The notes under the pieces are model-generated. The model had not been told where the DNA came from. It saw only the letters and a list, made by a program, of their open reading frames with translations, and did no database searches. Below, piece after piece: positions 34,870 to 46,009 of a stretch of 64,000 nucleotides of DNA; within the stretch, counting starts at the first letter, position 1, and each line of letters opens with the position of its first letter. The position numbers and the translations under genes were made by a program. Location: assembly GCA_003439945.1 (NCBI GenBank), contig QVRM01005925.1, forward strand, positions 1 through 64,000. The letters run 5' to 3'. The stretch is from Dermanyssus gallinae. Taxonomy: Eukaryota; Arthropoda; Arachnida; Mesostigmata; Dermanyssidae.

Positions 34870-35501
34870 TCGCCCTTATTAATTAGTATGTAATATAAGC
34901 GTTCGTTGCACTCAGAAGAAAAATTCGCTACCCAATTTGTCGACGATGACGGGCGGGCAACAAGCCCTGGCACACCTGCTAATGAGCCACCTCGTGAAGG
35001 GGCCCGGGCAACTGAGAGTCTCGAGAATCCGAAAAGGAGGTATTAATCGAGGAGAATTGCACGCCTCGTGTTAGCCTCGGCTGCACGAGCTGCGTACCCA
35101 TCCTGAGACTATCTAATGATAGGGCCAGGGGATCAATCGGTTGCATCCCAGAGAGGAATTCTTTGATTCTCAAGACAATCCAGGGGATCTGTCGGGGATA
35201 GCCGCGGGTAGAACAGTGGGTGCCCAGGCGAAACTGCGCTCCGTTGTCGTCAAAGAACGTGCCGAGGAGTGCGCCAGAAAAGACGCTTACATAGCCATGC
35301 GGCTATCTCTTTTTACTAGTGCCTGCCCTGTGAAAGTCACGGTACCCGATGTGGTAAGGTCATCATTAGACACGGGCATGCGTGCCTGTAGCCAAATTTG
35401 ATACGGGAGTTCAAGATTGAGAAATTCCGACAGGGATTCGTAAATGAGGCGTTTTGCAGGACCTATAACTTGACGCCCCGCAGAAAGTGTATGAAGAATG
35501 T

Positions 35502-35504
<3 letters not shown>
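34870..35504 (-). pseudogene. RLE non-LTR retrotransposon relic, truncated at (TA)n
   Basis: On the minus strand, starting at the edge of the (TA)n tract at 35505, broken frames follow the C-terminal order of the RLE ORF2. First comes a region like the pre-zinc-finger segment (LPYQIWLQARMPVSNDDL). Then follow LFWRTPRHVL, equivalent to the SAGRRARH region, and LWDATD, equivalent to the endonuclease WDAT. After that a run rich in Ala, Glu and Arg (AARAAEANTRR) is equivalent to NLAEARKLAKY. Several stops and frameshifts. It is closer in layout than in residues, so it may be another lineage of the same RLE group. No (TA)n is seen at the 3' side. Confidence 0.6.

Positions 35505-35554
<50 letters not shown>
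35505..35554. repeat. (TA)n microsatellite
   Basis: A 50-bp perfect TA tract touching the 5' edge of an RLE relic. Confidence 0.95.
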
Positions 35555-35558
<4 letters not shown>

Positions 35559-35836
35559 CGCATGTGTTGTCAGTATCAGACGCGTGATACAATTGAACTC
35601 ACAGACAACATCACTACGGTATACGAAAAGGATTTTCTGTCAATTATGTAATCATGTGAGTAGTTATGCGCATCGCTTGCCTGTTTGGTTGAATCGCGAG
35701 TCCTTCTTTTTTCCTCAAGAAGCAACATGTAATAATAAAATGCATATGTACGAAATATAGTAATATTTGCGGTGCACACATTCACGGGAGACAATTGTTG
35801 CGTCACTTTTTTCTTAATGAAATTTAATAACATAAA

Positions 35837-35839
<3 letters not shown>

Positions 35840-35895
<56 letters not shown>

Positions 35896-35910
35896 GAGCG
35901 AGAGAGATAT
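35840..35910. repeat. compound (TA)n(GA)n microsatellite
   Basis: A TA tract to 35890, then TATAGAGCGAGAGAGA, the same junction as at 13251. Confidence 0.9.
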
Positions 35911-36355
35911 TCACACATGTATTCATATATCAAGTTCCTCCACATATTGAGTGCCCACACCAGTAAGCAAGAGCAGGTTGTGTTCTCATGACGATGTTCA
36001 TTTCCGTTATTGCGCTTCGAAGGTCGCCCCCAAGGGACAGACATCGTCATCGCACCATGAAAGACGATGATCTTGCTGTTGCCACGACGCACCGATCGCT
36101 ACTATTGGAATACTTGTAATGCTATTTGGACATACGCTTTCCTGCCACGTCTCATCGACGACGGGTAGACAGGCAGCTGTATTGATAAACATATTTATAG
36201 CATATTATATATGTATATACACACATGTGTATGCATATATATATATTGTGGGGAACCCTCCAGGGATGGTTGGTCTCAACATTGGACCCTTCGTAAAGAG
36301 TTTTTTTCCCAATTATCACTTTCCCACCGTTGATGATTATTACAATGAATAAATA

Positions 36356-36362
<7 letters not shown>
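35911..36362. other. no supported feature
   Basis: Includes an irregular TA/CA run at 36206-36246. Confidence 0.4.

Positions 36363-36418
<56 letters not shown>
36363..36418. repeat. (TA)n within an imperfect palindrome
   Basis: A 56-bp TA tract flanked on both sides by AATAAATAATTTATT-like sequence and, farther out, by TTCCCACC and its complement GGTGGGAA. Confidence 0.85.
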
Positions 36419-36427
<9 letters not shown>

Positions 36428-36978
36428 TTTATTATTTATCGAAGGTGGGAAGTAGGGCAGATTGCCAGATAATCGAATTTGTTTGACGTATATTATTGGA
36501 TTAATATTTACTCCATTGTGCAGACTTCCACGCATTGTCAAATGTCCAAAGAAAAACACATTGGAATCTACAGCAGTGCAAAATAGAGCCACACGATCGG
36601 CCACAAAAAGACAGCGATGCCTTTGTTGGCCGACGAGTGCTCGTAATGTCTGCGTCGGATTGGCGGATCTGGAGCAAACGATCCTATTATCACTACATTG
36701 CATTCATTACATCAGTTCGCCTCATTTTATAGGTTTGGTTCTGCTTTTCCTAAGGCACCCGAAAAAAGCTCATTTATGAAGACAACTTTGAAGACTACGA
36801 CGACAAGGTCGATAACAATCACAGAGACAGTAACAATAACAAAACACCATGGTTGCCACGCATAGCAATTAAAATGCTACATACAATTATCACCGGGTCG
36901 GTGTACGCCCGGTCTAGCTTCTGCTCATGGTGTGGAATGCTATATGACTTGGAAATGGAGTCTATAGTCATAAGCGAC

Positions 36979-36981
<3 letters not shown>
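36419..36981. other. no supported feature
   Basis: Overlapping ORFs on both strands without similarity. Confidence 0.35.
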
Positions 36982-37017
<36 letters not shown>

Positions 37018-37030
37018 TGAGAGAGAGTGA
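36982..37030. repeat. compound (TA)n(GA)n microsatellite
   Basis: (TA)n to 37012, then CATATTGAGAGAGAGTG. Confidence 0.9.
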
Positions 37031-38569
37031 TTGATGGAATCTGGCTATAAGAACTGTTTGCTGCTACTGCGCCCTCGGAAAAGTCTACGAGGATAACCTT
37101 ATTTGGGGCCTGCCGCTAGCGTCGGATAGTATGCTCTATAAGCAATACAAACATATGTATTTCCATACATAAGTCTAATTTTTAAATACAGACTTGCTGG
37201 TACGCTGATGCTGTTGTGAGCCATTCAGAATAAGTTGGGTGCTGCCTGGCTTCTATATGTCGTCTTCGTCGCCTACCCGTTTATGCGGAACAACGTTCTG
37301 ACAGAAGGTCCTTCTTCTGGATTAGCCTTTTCCCCCAATCTCAAACCGATTTATATTTATATATATATATACATATAGGGAATAGAACCTACTCACTATA
37401 AAAATGTTTGTTATAATTTAGAAGAATATATGTACAAATTATAGCACACATAGATAATGGGCACCAAACTGCTTCGATCATACACAACGTACACTAGTCG
37501 AGAGACATCTAGGACAACGCAAAATCGCCGACACTTGCGTTTAGTGGACATGTTGCTGCATTTGGTCAATTTATCATCGCGACAAGTTGGCGGACGCAGC
37601 CGCGCTGCGGCAAGCGCGGAGGCAGCGGTCACGGCGATAATCAAGTCCACCTTGTATCGAATGGTTAATGGTACTGTTATGGCAATTGGAAGTGGCCCCG
37701 TCTACCTGCCTACCTGAGCGTAACACGGAAAAGTGTTGATACAGACATACAATGAAGGATAGATCGGAAAAGATCCGAAATCTACACGCGATTCTTTTTG
37801 TCATTGTTGTCGTTAATGTTGTCCGCGAGGCCGTAGTCGTCATAAATCATGTTTGTAGAAATAAACACTACTACCCCACGATCGCAATGACCACGATCAC
37901 CATCATCATTATCGACACAATAGCCAGTATGATATGGTCGTTTAGGGCTGTCCCGTGAACTCGGTCGAGCGTCGAGTTCATGTCGCATTGATTAGCAAAC
38001 ACAGATTTCGTGCAAGATGGGACCCCTCGAGGTGATACCAGACGGATCAATCGACGGAACTCTTTAAAGATCTATTAAGCTTCAGGTAGTGGCAATGTAT
38101 GAGTACATGCAGTCCTAGTTCCATGATGCATAATGCTACTATTGTCAAAATTGCTCACCATCGAAGGGTTAAGCTTGGCCCGGAAACGCTTCTATGTTCG
38201 TGTCTTTGTATACATATGTAAATGTACACACGAGCGTACTACACAAGTGAGTGAGCATACGACGCCCTTTAACGGACCATCATTGTCACAGCTGACCTGT
38301 CGAACCAGGAACAGGGAACAACCCACCCGCTGTAGGTCAACCTTACAGACCATTCCTCTACTGCGAACATGATTAAGGCGGTCAGTAGTCGACTATGTAG
38401 ATATCTGCGGCAGTGTTTATGACGATCATGATAACCTACGTGTGATGTGCTGTGAATACCAAACAACAGGCGTTACTAAGCTCAATTTAACATATCATAT
38501 ATTTTTGATGAAATGAGCAGAAGGTGTTCACACGGACGGTGGAATGGACGAAAGATCTCGTGGTTTAAG
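37031..38569. other. unassigned stretch
   Basis: A (TA)n with a CA break lies at 37352-37376. The GC-balanced part at 37450-37720 is open on both strands but has no recognised domain. Confidence 0.35.
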
Positions 38570-39775
38570 CAGCTGGTGTAAGCAGCAACAAGAGCAGAAC
38601 TGTGACACATGCATTATCCAGTACAAAAAACAAACGTGATTTCGCCACAGGCAAACTACCCCAATCGGAGCTCACTGCGGTCTGTTCCTTTTTAGGATCT
38701 TCTTTTTTAGCCACAGTATTAACACATCTGCTCAGTGGTTGCAGCCTCCTCTTATTGCCTGAGCTCTTACAGCCATTTAGTGCACTTAGCTTAGACACTT
38801 TAGAAAATATACTAAATATTAGGCTGATCGCTGTGGCAAGGGATCAGAAAATATCCGCGGTCTCTTTAGGCGGCATAAGGTGTGCTGGATGCGGTCATAA
38901 CGATACGACCCGCAATCGTGCCGTCATTGACGCAGGCTGTTGACAGAGTTAAAGCATTATTGGATAATAATGGCTGGGACGTTTATAATGTTAAGCTTCA
39001 AAGGCTGACCGACGGATAATCGTTGTAATTCGATTCTCCTCTTGGTGATAGGGCTAACCAGGGCAGTTGGACAGCCCTTCCTGCAAGAAAAGCGACTAGT
39101 AAGTCTGATTAACAGGGCATCTTTCGTTGCTGACAGAGCCACGCTTCGAGCTGTTAGTAGTTAAGGGGTTGAAGCTTGGTTACACGCCCTACCCTGTCCG
39201 CAAATTGAGACTCCTTTGGACAAAGAGACGACGCGCATAAGCGCAGGACTGCGTTTGGTGTTGACCTAGTCTCGTGCCCCATCGATGTCGCTGTGGTGGT
39301 CTTGTGGACGCGTTGGCCCATCATGGCCTGTCATGCGCTTTGACTGCAGGTCGACGAGCACGTCATTCCGCCATAAAATATACCTTTTTGTCGCGCACCG
39401 AGATCTGCCGGCTTTCCGTGTGTGCTAGAATCCCATGTCTATCCAGGGATGATGGTAAAAGACCAGGCAGTCAGACTCTGACACCCTTTGAGCATGGCCG
39501 CATGCTTGTTTGGGACGCAACTGCAACTAACTCGTTAAAACCTTCGATGGTCGGTGCAGGTGCGGACCGAGCACGTCATGCCTCCGCACAATATTTATTA
39601 GTTGGCGTTCGAGACTATGGGAGCTGCAGGTCCCCTTACACTCAAGCTGATTCAGCGCGTAAGTAGAATCCTTAACCTATCAACAGGAGATTGGAGAACA
39701 TCCGAACTGCTGTAACAGTGGCTGTCACCTGACATTCAACGAGGAAATGCAGAGTCTGTTGGGGACTACTCGCAC
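38570..39775 (+). pseudogene. RLE non-LTR retrotransposon relic, 3' half of ORF2
   Basis: The reading aligns along its length with the C-terminal half of the intact ORF2 at 46009. THALSSTKNKRDFATGKLPQ matches THALEKWQKKLKEVADNLAP, then FLATVLTHLLSGCSL matches FSATRVTHLLRGADL. At 39274 onward CRCGGLVDALAHHGLSC keeps the cysteine/histidine motif, and SAGRRARHSAI is kept. In the endonuclease, the PD pair is changed (KRPGSQTLTPF) while MLVWDATATNSL remains. The end matches QRGNAES near 39740. Stops and frameshifts are present, including one at 38941 and another near 39270. It lacks the RT palm. (TA)n lies about 200 bp beyond its 3' end. Confidence 0.85.
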
Positions 39776-39970
39776 ACAAACTCGCGTACGCTCCACGTAC
39801 ACTTTCGATGTGCCGCTCCCGCAGAAAGATACGCATACGAACGCTACTGATACAATCGTCTCTCTTACTTTCTCTATGCGGCTGGCACTTCCTGTGGCTT
39901 CTCTCCTGGGTCAACATGGAAACTGCAGCAACTGGCCCTATTTTGTAAAGGCAGAGGGCAAAGATGTATG

Positions 39971-39973
<3 letters not shown>

Positions 39974-40001
<28 letters not shown>

Positions 40002-40060
40002 GTAAAGAGAGATAGAGGGGGGGGGTCATAGAGAGAAAGGGAGAGAGAGAGAGAGCAAAG
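39974..40060. repeat. compound (TA)n, G-run and (GA)n
   Basis: (TA)n to 40001, a purine stretch, nine or ten G around 40017-40025, then (GA)n to about 40055. Confidence 0.9.
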
Positions 40061-41929
40061 AGGGAAAAGTTGTACGTGCGGTCACATGTGTGTTTGGGCT
40101 TTTGTTTGCTCGATTCCGCCCGCTTGGTGGTGTCGGAAGGTGACCCTCCACAAAAAGTAACAGCCGCTTGACGATATAAGACCTAAAGTTCAATATGGCT
40201 TCTCAGTCTGCGTTAGAAGCGCTAGAACAGCTACGACGACGATCGAAGTATGATCGTTTGTGGGGTACCGTAGCGTCACCACTGGCTATTACAGTACACG
40301 ATCTATAAGCGTTGGACTAGGCCATTATTGGGTTTTAGCGTAGAGTATTTTTTCTACTTATTTAGAGTTTCTCTATTTTTGGGTAGATTCAACGACCTCG
40401 AATGACGAGGACTGTTGAGGAATTGGAGGGTCGCAATTTTGAAGGGAGGACAACGCACGCACATTTGAAGCAGAAAGGCTTGAAACAAAAATCAAACCTA
40501 AAATATGGTTGTTGTGGTTATCGACTAGTGCTGGAACATGCACTAGTCGAATAATGAATAATATTACGAAAATCTTTTTGGCTTATTATTACTACTGCAC
40601 GTATGTGCAAATATGGGTGACTTGTAAAGCGATCGCATGCGTCTTGCTAGTCGATGACGAAACATGAAGTCGTAACGGCGTCCGTGAAAACACGACGACT
40701 GGACTGTTTTGGTTTGTAGGAGAGACGGGATTAGATCTGTCCCATCCGGACCTGCCTGCATGTTAGCCCTTAGCCCGAACGTGCTATTTCACGGTTCATT
40801 GAGCTGCACTGAATGAGATGCGCCATTACGATTCTATCCTCCTCTATTCTACTAAGCTGAACCAAGCAGCATATGAGGTGCAACGTCGAGGACATCAAGT
40901 GCGGCCATGGGTCCCCAACATGCATCGAGCGGCAATACTTTTAGCGCCAGCCCAGCACTGGCTCTGATTTGGTTCGCGTAATTATCCCCTGTTCGATGCT
41001 CGTCTTTGATATTCACTTAACAGAGCCCGAATCTGTCCTCAGATACGCAGGATGAACATAGACGTCTGTTCTTCACTGTTTTACCTTTCTAACAGAAGTG
41101 TGGCGGCATAGTCCCCTTTTACTTGAGACAGCATTCGGGACGCGCACGGGCTCGGAATGCTTCAACCTAAGCTATTCCCTGGGCGCTCGCATCATCTTTT
41201 GAAGCACAATTGGACGTACTACACATGAAAACAACAGTTACATAACTTTTACATCGCACTGAAACCTCTCAGTCCGAAAAACTTATATGTGAATCTCCTC
41301 AGAACCGTCGTCTGGGTCATTTTTTAAAGCTTGCCAGGGGGTTGAAAGGGTTCTAGGCATAATTGAACCCACTTGTTTGGGCTGTTACCTGTAGGAGACT
41401 ACTATGCGCCATCATTCCGTCCTCGTCTTTTATACTGCGTGTGGCTTTCACATATTTCATATATTTGGGTTTACTACAGCAGAGAAATGTAACAGCAGGA
41501 CAATGTCCAGCCCGATTTAACGATCCAGAAAGAAGAAGGGATCTTACCTCACCATATGAGACAATACTTTTTCAAGTACTGGTTAAGGATATTGGGCGCA
41601 TGCGTATTGGAATAACCTAGTGAAACATCTAGGAACGCAAAAACAGTGTCCGTTGTGGTTGTGCGTTTGCGCGGGTATCTGCAGCCGTTTTTGTGAAGCG
41701 TGTATTCTCCGCGATTTACATAGTTTTTGTCCGTTAAAAAGGAAGGGTGCAGTGGAGGTCTGTTACAAAACTTTACAAACAGTGGAATAGTTGTGCTCAG
41801 ACATCTATCTGATGATTACACGATTTAAGTTATACCCACACTGTCGCTTCGTACATGTTCATTTAAACCCACTTATAAATATGGTCCTATTCCTGGCTAG
41901 AAGACTGTCCAAAAGACTACTTTACTTAA
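40061..41929. other. no supported feature
   Basis: The longest stretch here with nothing recognisable. The ORF at 41363-41620 has no motif. Confidence 0.35.
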
Positions 41930-42790
41930 TTTTGTTCCTGGTAGATACATCAGTGTTCAATATGACTGCCTTGAGCTGAACCACAACTTGATGTTTGCCG
42001 AAGAGGGCTTCGCACGAGTCACAAACGAGGCCCCTTGTGGTATCTGATCCTACTCTCTTACAAGATTTTGCTGCAGGGCACTGATGGGACTGTATCGAGC
42101 AGCACAAACATTGGGCTAAAAGCCCAATTCCAGCGAATCCAGTAGCCATTTTTCAATTCTCAATGAGGTAAATGGTGCGTGAACCCCGATCTAGTCCTTA
42201 TTTGAGAAGATTCTCTCTGGTCTACGGCATAAAGTTATCCTTTAACGTTAGCTAGCCTGCTAATTTTGACGCCATTAGGGATGAAAACGGGGGACGCGCA
42301 CCCCTCTTTGGTTATCCCGGTCCACACCATCATTGAGCCTGGTTCACGATCGTGGCTTGAAACTGCAGCTCGCTACAAACGCGACAAGCGAGAAGGTCGT
42401 TAGTTCTTTTGCAATGAACTCCTATTTACTAATCTAGACTCTTAGGATTATTAAAATCTAGAGATCTTATTAGATTGTGAACCTGTTGTATCTTGTAAGT
42501 CTATACCTTAAAATGATTCCTCGTTATCCGCATCACGCTTCTGTTCAAAATTTTAAGGTTCCGTGCAATCTCTGCGGCGCTTTGCTTTGGATTTGTTTTC
42601 AACCGGGCTTGTACATGTTTGATATTTTCGCGGCTTGTTACAGCGGATATTGGTCCGCCGTTGTGCCGCCTAGCCACCGAATCTGTATTCTTGTATTGTT
42701 TGGTAATAGTGCGTTTCACGTTCAATTTGTTTAGACTTTAAAATTAGGCTCTATCTCGGTCACAATATCGTTAACACGCTTGGTCGCCAG
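41930..42790 (-). pseudogene. Tc1/mariner-superfamily (IS630-like) transposase relic
   Basis: Read on the minus strand. An N-terminal helix-turn-helix segment (ENIKHVQARLKTNPKQSAAE, then IARNLKILNRSVMRI) is at 42501-42700. It is followed after a stop by TYKIQQVHNL, which is the conserved YKxQxVHEL block. PGSMMVWTGITKEG and VFIPNGVKIS near 42250-42340 equal the family's MVWAGI and FVPEGVKI blocks. The C-terminal ALQQNLVRE.DQIPQ (stop in the middle) near 42030-42080 equals the LKxxLxREWxxIP helix. The segment with the second and third Asp residues appears deleted. At least four frame breaks. Confidence 0.75.
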
Positions 42791-42984
42791 ACGGAACGCT
42801 ACCACACTATGCCGCTATTTATTTTCATAGTCGTTGGCACAGCAAAGCTAGCGTAGTTGCCACGGCGCGATCAGACTGAGTGAAGAGTCAGCCGATTCAG
42901 CTGGCGTGTTTAGTGAAAACATTCATTCATTCAGGCCAGCGCAGCAAGCTTTGAGAGAAAGGGACATTTAGCCTGGTTGCTTGG

Positions 42985-43017
<33 letters not shown>
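42985..43017. repeat. (TA)n microsatellite
   Basis: A TA tract followed by AAATATATAT. Confidence 0.95.
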
Positions 43018-43021
<4 letters not shown>

Positions 43022-43617
43022 TATATCTGCAGTGCTTTAGGGACAATTGTCAATTGTTAGGGTCGCTGTCGTGTCTCCTCCGCCGTTGTAAAGCATCTCA
43101 AGTATAAGCGATCGGCATTGACCGACATTCGAAATACAAAATCGATTTTTTTCGTGCCGTCGGGCACGTCGTGTCGTGTTACGTACAATCACGTAAACAA
43201 AATCTGCAAACGTGCAGCTATAGAGCATCTCAAAGCAGAGGTCGAACAATCGGAGGCGGAAGGAACAAAGTCCGAGGAAGCAGGCCAATAAGAAAAACGT
43301 GTTCTTCCTGCTGTCTCAATATATTGAACTCGGCCTTGACGTTCTCTGTGTTAGACGTCAGTGTCTCGAAGGCGGCTTTGGCCCGTTCTGGTCTACGGAA
43401 CGCAGCGGACAGCGGATTCGTCCGCTGTGGGCTGAACAATAGCACAATGCCAGTGAACGACGGGCACAAACAAAACATAACTCAGAACTCCGTGGAGAAA
43501 AAATTAAAGGAAAATGAAAAAAAACAGAAAAAAGCAAAGGCATAATTATATCATGCATCTTAATTAATTTTTTCAAGCACAACATTGTGCTGCTGATGAA
43601 CATTTACGCGCAGTGAG
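43018..43617. other. no supported feature
   Basis: An open frame on the plus strand (43171-43545) ends in a lysine-rich tail encoded by an A-rich stretch. No domain recognised; an A-rich retroposon tail is an alternative reading. Confidence 0.35.
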
Positions 43618-43905
43618 GGTGTCGTCTAAGAGACTTGTGCGCTAGTCATGGCGATTGTCAGCTACCGGTTTGATGTCGTCGGTTCGATCCCCAATGTTGA
43701 TCGAATTTTCTGTGAGCGATGCTCATTGAGAATAGATGATAAACCATATACTTGCTGGGAGTCAGTGGCCATGATGCTGCCACAAGGGTGACTGTTGGGG
43801 AAACCTTAGATATCTCCACCGATGTCCGGCCTTCGGTGCACTAAAGATATGCCGCCCGGCGGGCGATTCCATGCCCGCAGTGAGCGATGGTCTAGAATTA
43901 AAAGA
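43618..43905 (+). mobile_element. tRNA-derived SINE, family B, copy 2
   Basis: The A-box-like GTGCGCTAGTCATGG and a consensus B-box GGTTCGATCCC at 43681-43691 form a tRNA-like head. The following block (TTGATCGAATTTTCTGTGAG and GATGCTCATTGAGAATAGAT) is shared with the interrupted copy at 12565-12615. The 3' limit is uncertain. Confidence 0.75.
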
Positions 43906-43974
43906 CATCTATGCGCCAATTGACATGTCTATCTATCCTTCTTTCTAAAATGATGGTCGTTGTCATGTTGCAGT

Positions 43975-44150
43975 GGTAGTTCCCGTTTGTTCTGTTGTTC
44001 TTGTTGTTTTTTAGTTAGTACTATTATTTTACGTTGTAATTTTATGTTGTCTGATAATGGCCCTGCAGTTGCAGATGTCATAATTGTTGTTGCTGTTGTG
44101 TTGTTGTTGTTGCTGTTCTTTTTATTGTTGTCTTCATTACCGTCACTGTC
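43975..44150. repeat. GTT-rich domain
   Basis: Imperfect GTT and CTGTTG units. The opposite strand gives poly-Asn frames. Confidence 0.75.
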
Positions 44151-44768
44151 GTACCTGCTGTTGCTGCTTCTGATAATGCTGAGTAACCTCACTCCGTTGC
44201 GCTTATCAAGGGCACACCACAAATTCAATTCGTTTTGATGGACTTGTTAATTAACAAATATAACAATTGAACTTGCTAATTAAATACATTCGACGGGTTA
44301 TTTACACCATTGATAGGTGTTTATTAATTAGGACTTGTTAGTTCACTGATCTGATCTTGCTAATTAATTAAAAAGGGCTTGTTGGGTAAATGATCAAAAA
44401 GCACGCGACCGGTCAGCTGCTCACCGCATGCCGAGACCAGAATGAGGATTTGAATAGGAGGACGTGGTGGTTCATTTTCACTGATCATCTACATCAATAA
44501 AAATGTTTTATCTTCATGTGCTATGTTTTAAAGAGATTGCATATGCAAGATGAGACCTACGATGCTCATTGTTGATGATTACAAGTACTACGATTGCCAT
44601 ATAGACCGTCTAGTGTCATTGTATTGCATTCCATAGCAGAACGGCTCAATTTTTAGTCGTTTTCAAGTGATACATGGCATTACAATTATAACATACATAA
44701 TCGTGTCCGGGAATAAGGAACATTCGAGCTTGAGTAACTTCTGGTTCATAAATTTCCAATATTTTTTT

Positions 44769-44771
<3 letters not shown>
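44151..44771. other. unassigned, with diverged AT-rich tandem motif
   Basis: ACTTGYTAATTA-like motifs recur five times at irregular spacing between about 44240 and 44390. Otherwise nothing. Confidence 0.4.

Positions 44772-44804
<33 letters not shown>
44772..44804. repeat. (TA)n microsatellite
   Basis: A perfect TA tract. Confidence 0.95.
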
Positions 44805-44805
<1 letters not shown>

Positions 44806-45236
44806 TGCTTTTATGTATTTATTTTTGCTTTTCTCCCGTCGTGGGGTGTCGTCAATAACTCTTTTGCTGTTAGTTTAGCCGCAAATTTTACACGGCTGCT
44901 TGGAAAAGAACTGCAAGCAAGTGCAGATCGAAAGGGCGTTTTCAAACATTTCGGCTTTTAGGAAAATCCTATCTTCACACCTAATACTACTTGATTGACG
45001 GACGATACAACCTCCCAATGTCGATACAATGACGACAACAACAATAGCGACCTCTGAATTGGTCTACCACCTTTTTCTGTCATTATTTTTCTCCGAACCC
45101 GACTAACAGCTATAATATGAATGACGTAATTGCGCAGATACCTATTGGTTTGTCGAGATGCTTCGACCCTAGGGAACCCCACAAAATCCCCCAAAAGATC
45201 ATGTGACAATAGCCACTTCAAGCTAAAAGTAGGCAG
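44805..45236. other. no supported feature
   Basis: 5' flank of the RLE element. Nothing recognised. Confidence 0.4.
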
Positions 45237-45281
45237 ATGTTTTGCTTATATATATATATATATATTATATAAGCAAAACAT
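45237..45281. repeat. TA-cored palindrome at the 5' edge of the RLE element
   Basis: ATGTTTTGCTT at 45237-45247 and its exact complement AAGCAAAACAT at 45271-45281 flank a (TA)n tract. The right arm sits at the element's 5' boundary. Confidence 0.9.
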
Positions 45282-46009
45282 TTTTAAGGTTTCAGTCGCA
45301 CCAGGTTGTGCTCGAACCTGACCAGCCTAGGCTTTGCCACATATGCCTACGGCCTGGACACTTCGCGGAGCGGTGCACACAACAGCAAGTCTGCAGGAAA
45401 TGCGGCAACCCAGGCCACTTCGCCGCAAGTTGCACCAATCAGACGCGGTGTATTAACTGCCGGGGTGCTCACCCGTCCGGGTCACCATCCTGCCCCCGCC
45501 TGATCTATCTCAAAGAGAAGAACAGATTATTCCTGGAAGCCAGAACTTTGCAACAGGTTCGGGTAACGTGCCACGCTGCTGAAATCACCAGCAGTCGGCC
45601 AAACCTCACATCCCGACCAGACACCTCGCCGCAAAACCCAAGCGGGCAGCCTACGTACGCCAACGTCGTTCGCGGTATTTCCCAGTCACCCGAGAACCCT
45701 GACCCGCAGCTGCTTCTTCCTGCACCCAGGCCACTCCCCACGAAGAAACCCAAAAAACGCGCGGGAAGATTGCACACCAATAACGGGACGTTCGCCTCAC
45801 GGCGCCGATTAACCTGTGCCCCGGTGCGTCGAGCACCTAGAACTGCGCGCCCTATCCTCCCTACGGCTGATGCTGTAACTCGTTTGTCGCAAGTCGTATC
45901 AGGGGGCGGATCCGACCTGTTAGGTCAGCTTAAGACCCTAGTGGTGGTTTTAGAACCCCTCCTGCAGCTATTGCCGGTGTTGGAAAGCCTTAAACAAATA
46001 ATGCAATAA
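45282..46009 (+). CDS. ORF1, gag-like CCHC zinc-knuckle protein (5' partial)
   Basis: The frame is already open through the (TA)n tract, so no true start exists; real protein begins after the tract and the N-terminal part is lost. Three zinc knuckles in a row are CHICLRPGHFAERC (45335-45376, C-X2-C-X4-H-X4-C), CRKCGNPGHFAASC (45392-45433) and a longer variant CINCRGAHPSGSPSC (45449-45493). This is the arrangement of ORF1 nucleic-acid-binding proteins in jockey, I and R1-type LINEs. The C-terminal part is Pro/Arg-rich with KKPKKRAGR, then a hydrophobic Leu-rich tail. The protein would bind the RNA in the ribonucleoprotein particle. It ends with TAA at 46007-46009, whose last A starts ORF2. Confidence 0.85.

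Noticed and set aside
41363..41620. 85-codon ORF as a gene
   Set aside because: No domain, signal or codon pattern; length is expected by chance in this amount of DNA.
45242..45281. ORF1 start inside the TA tract
   Set aside because: It would use TTG and translate microsatellite. The true N-terminus is missing because the element is 5' truncated.
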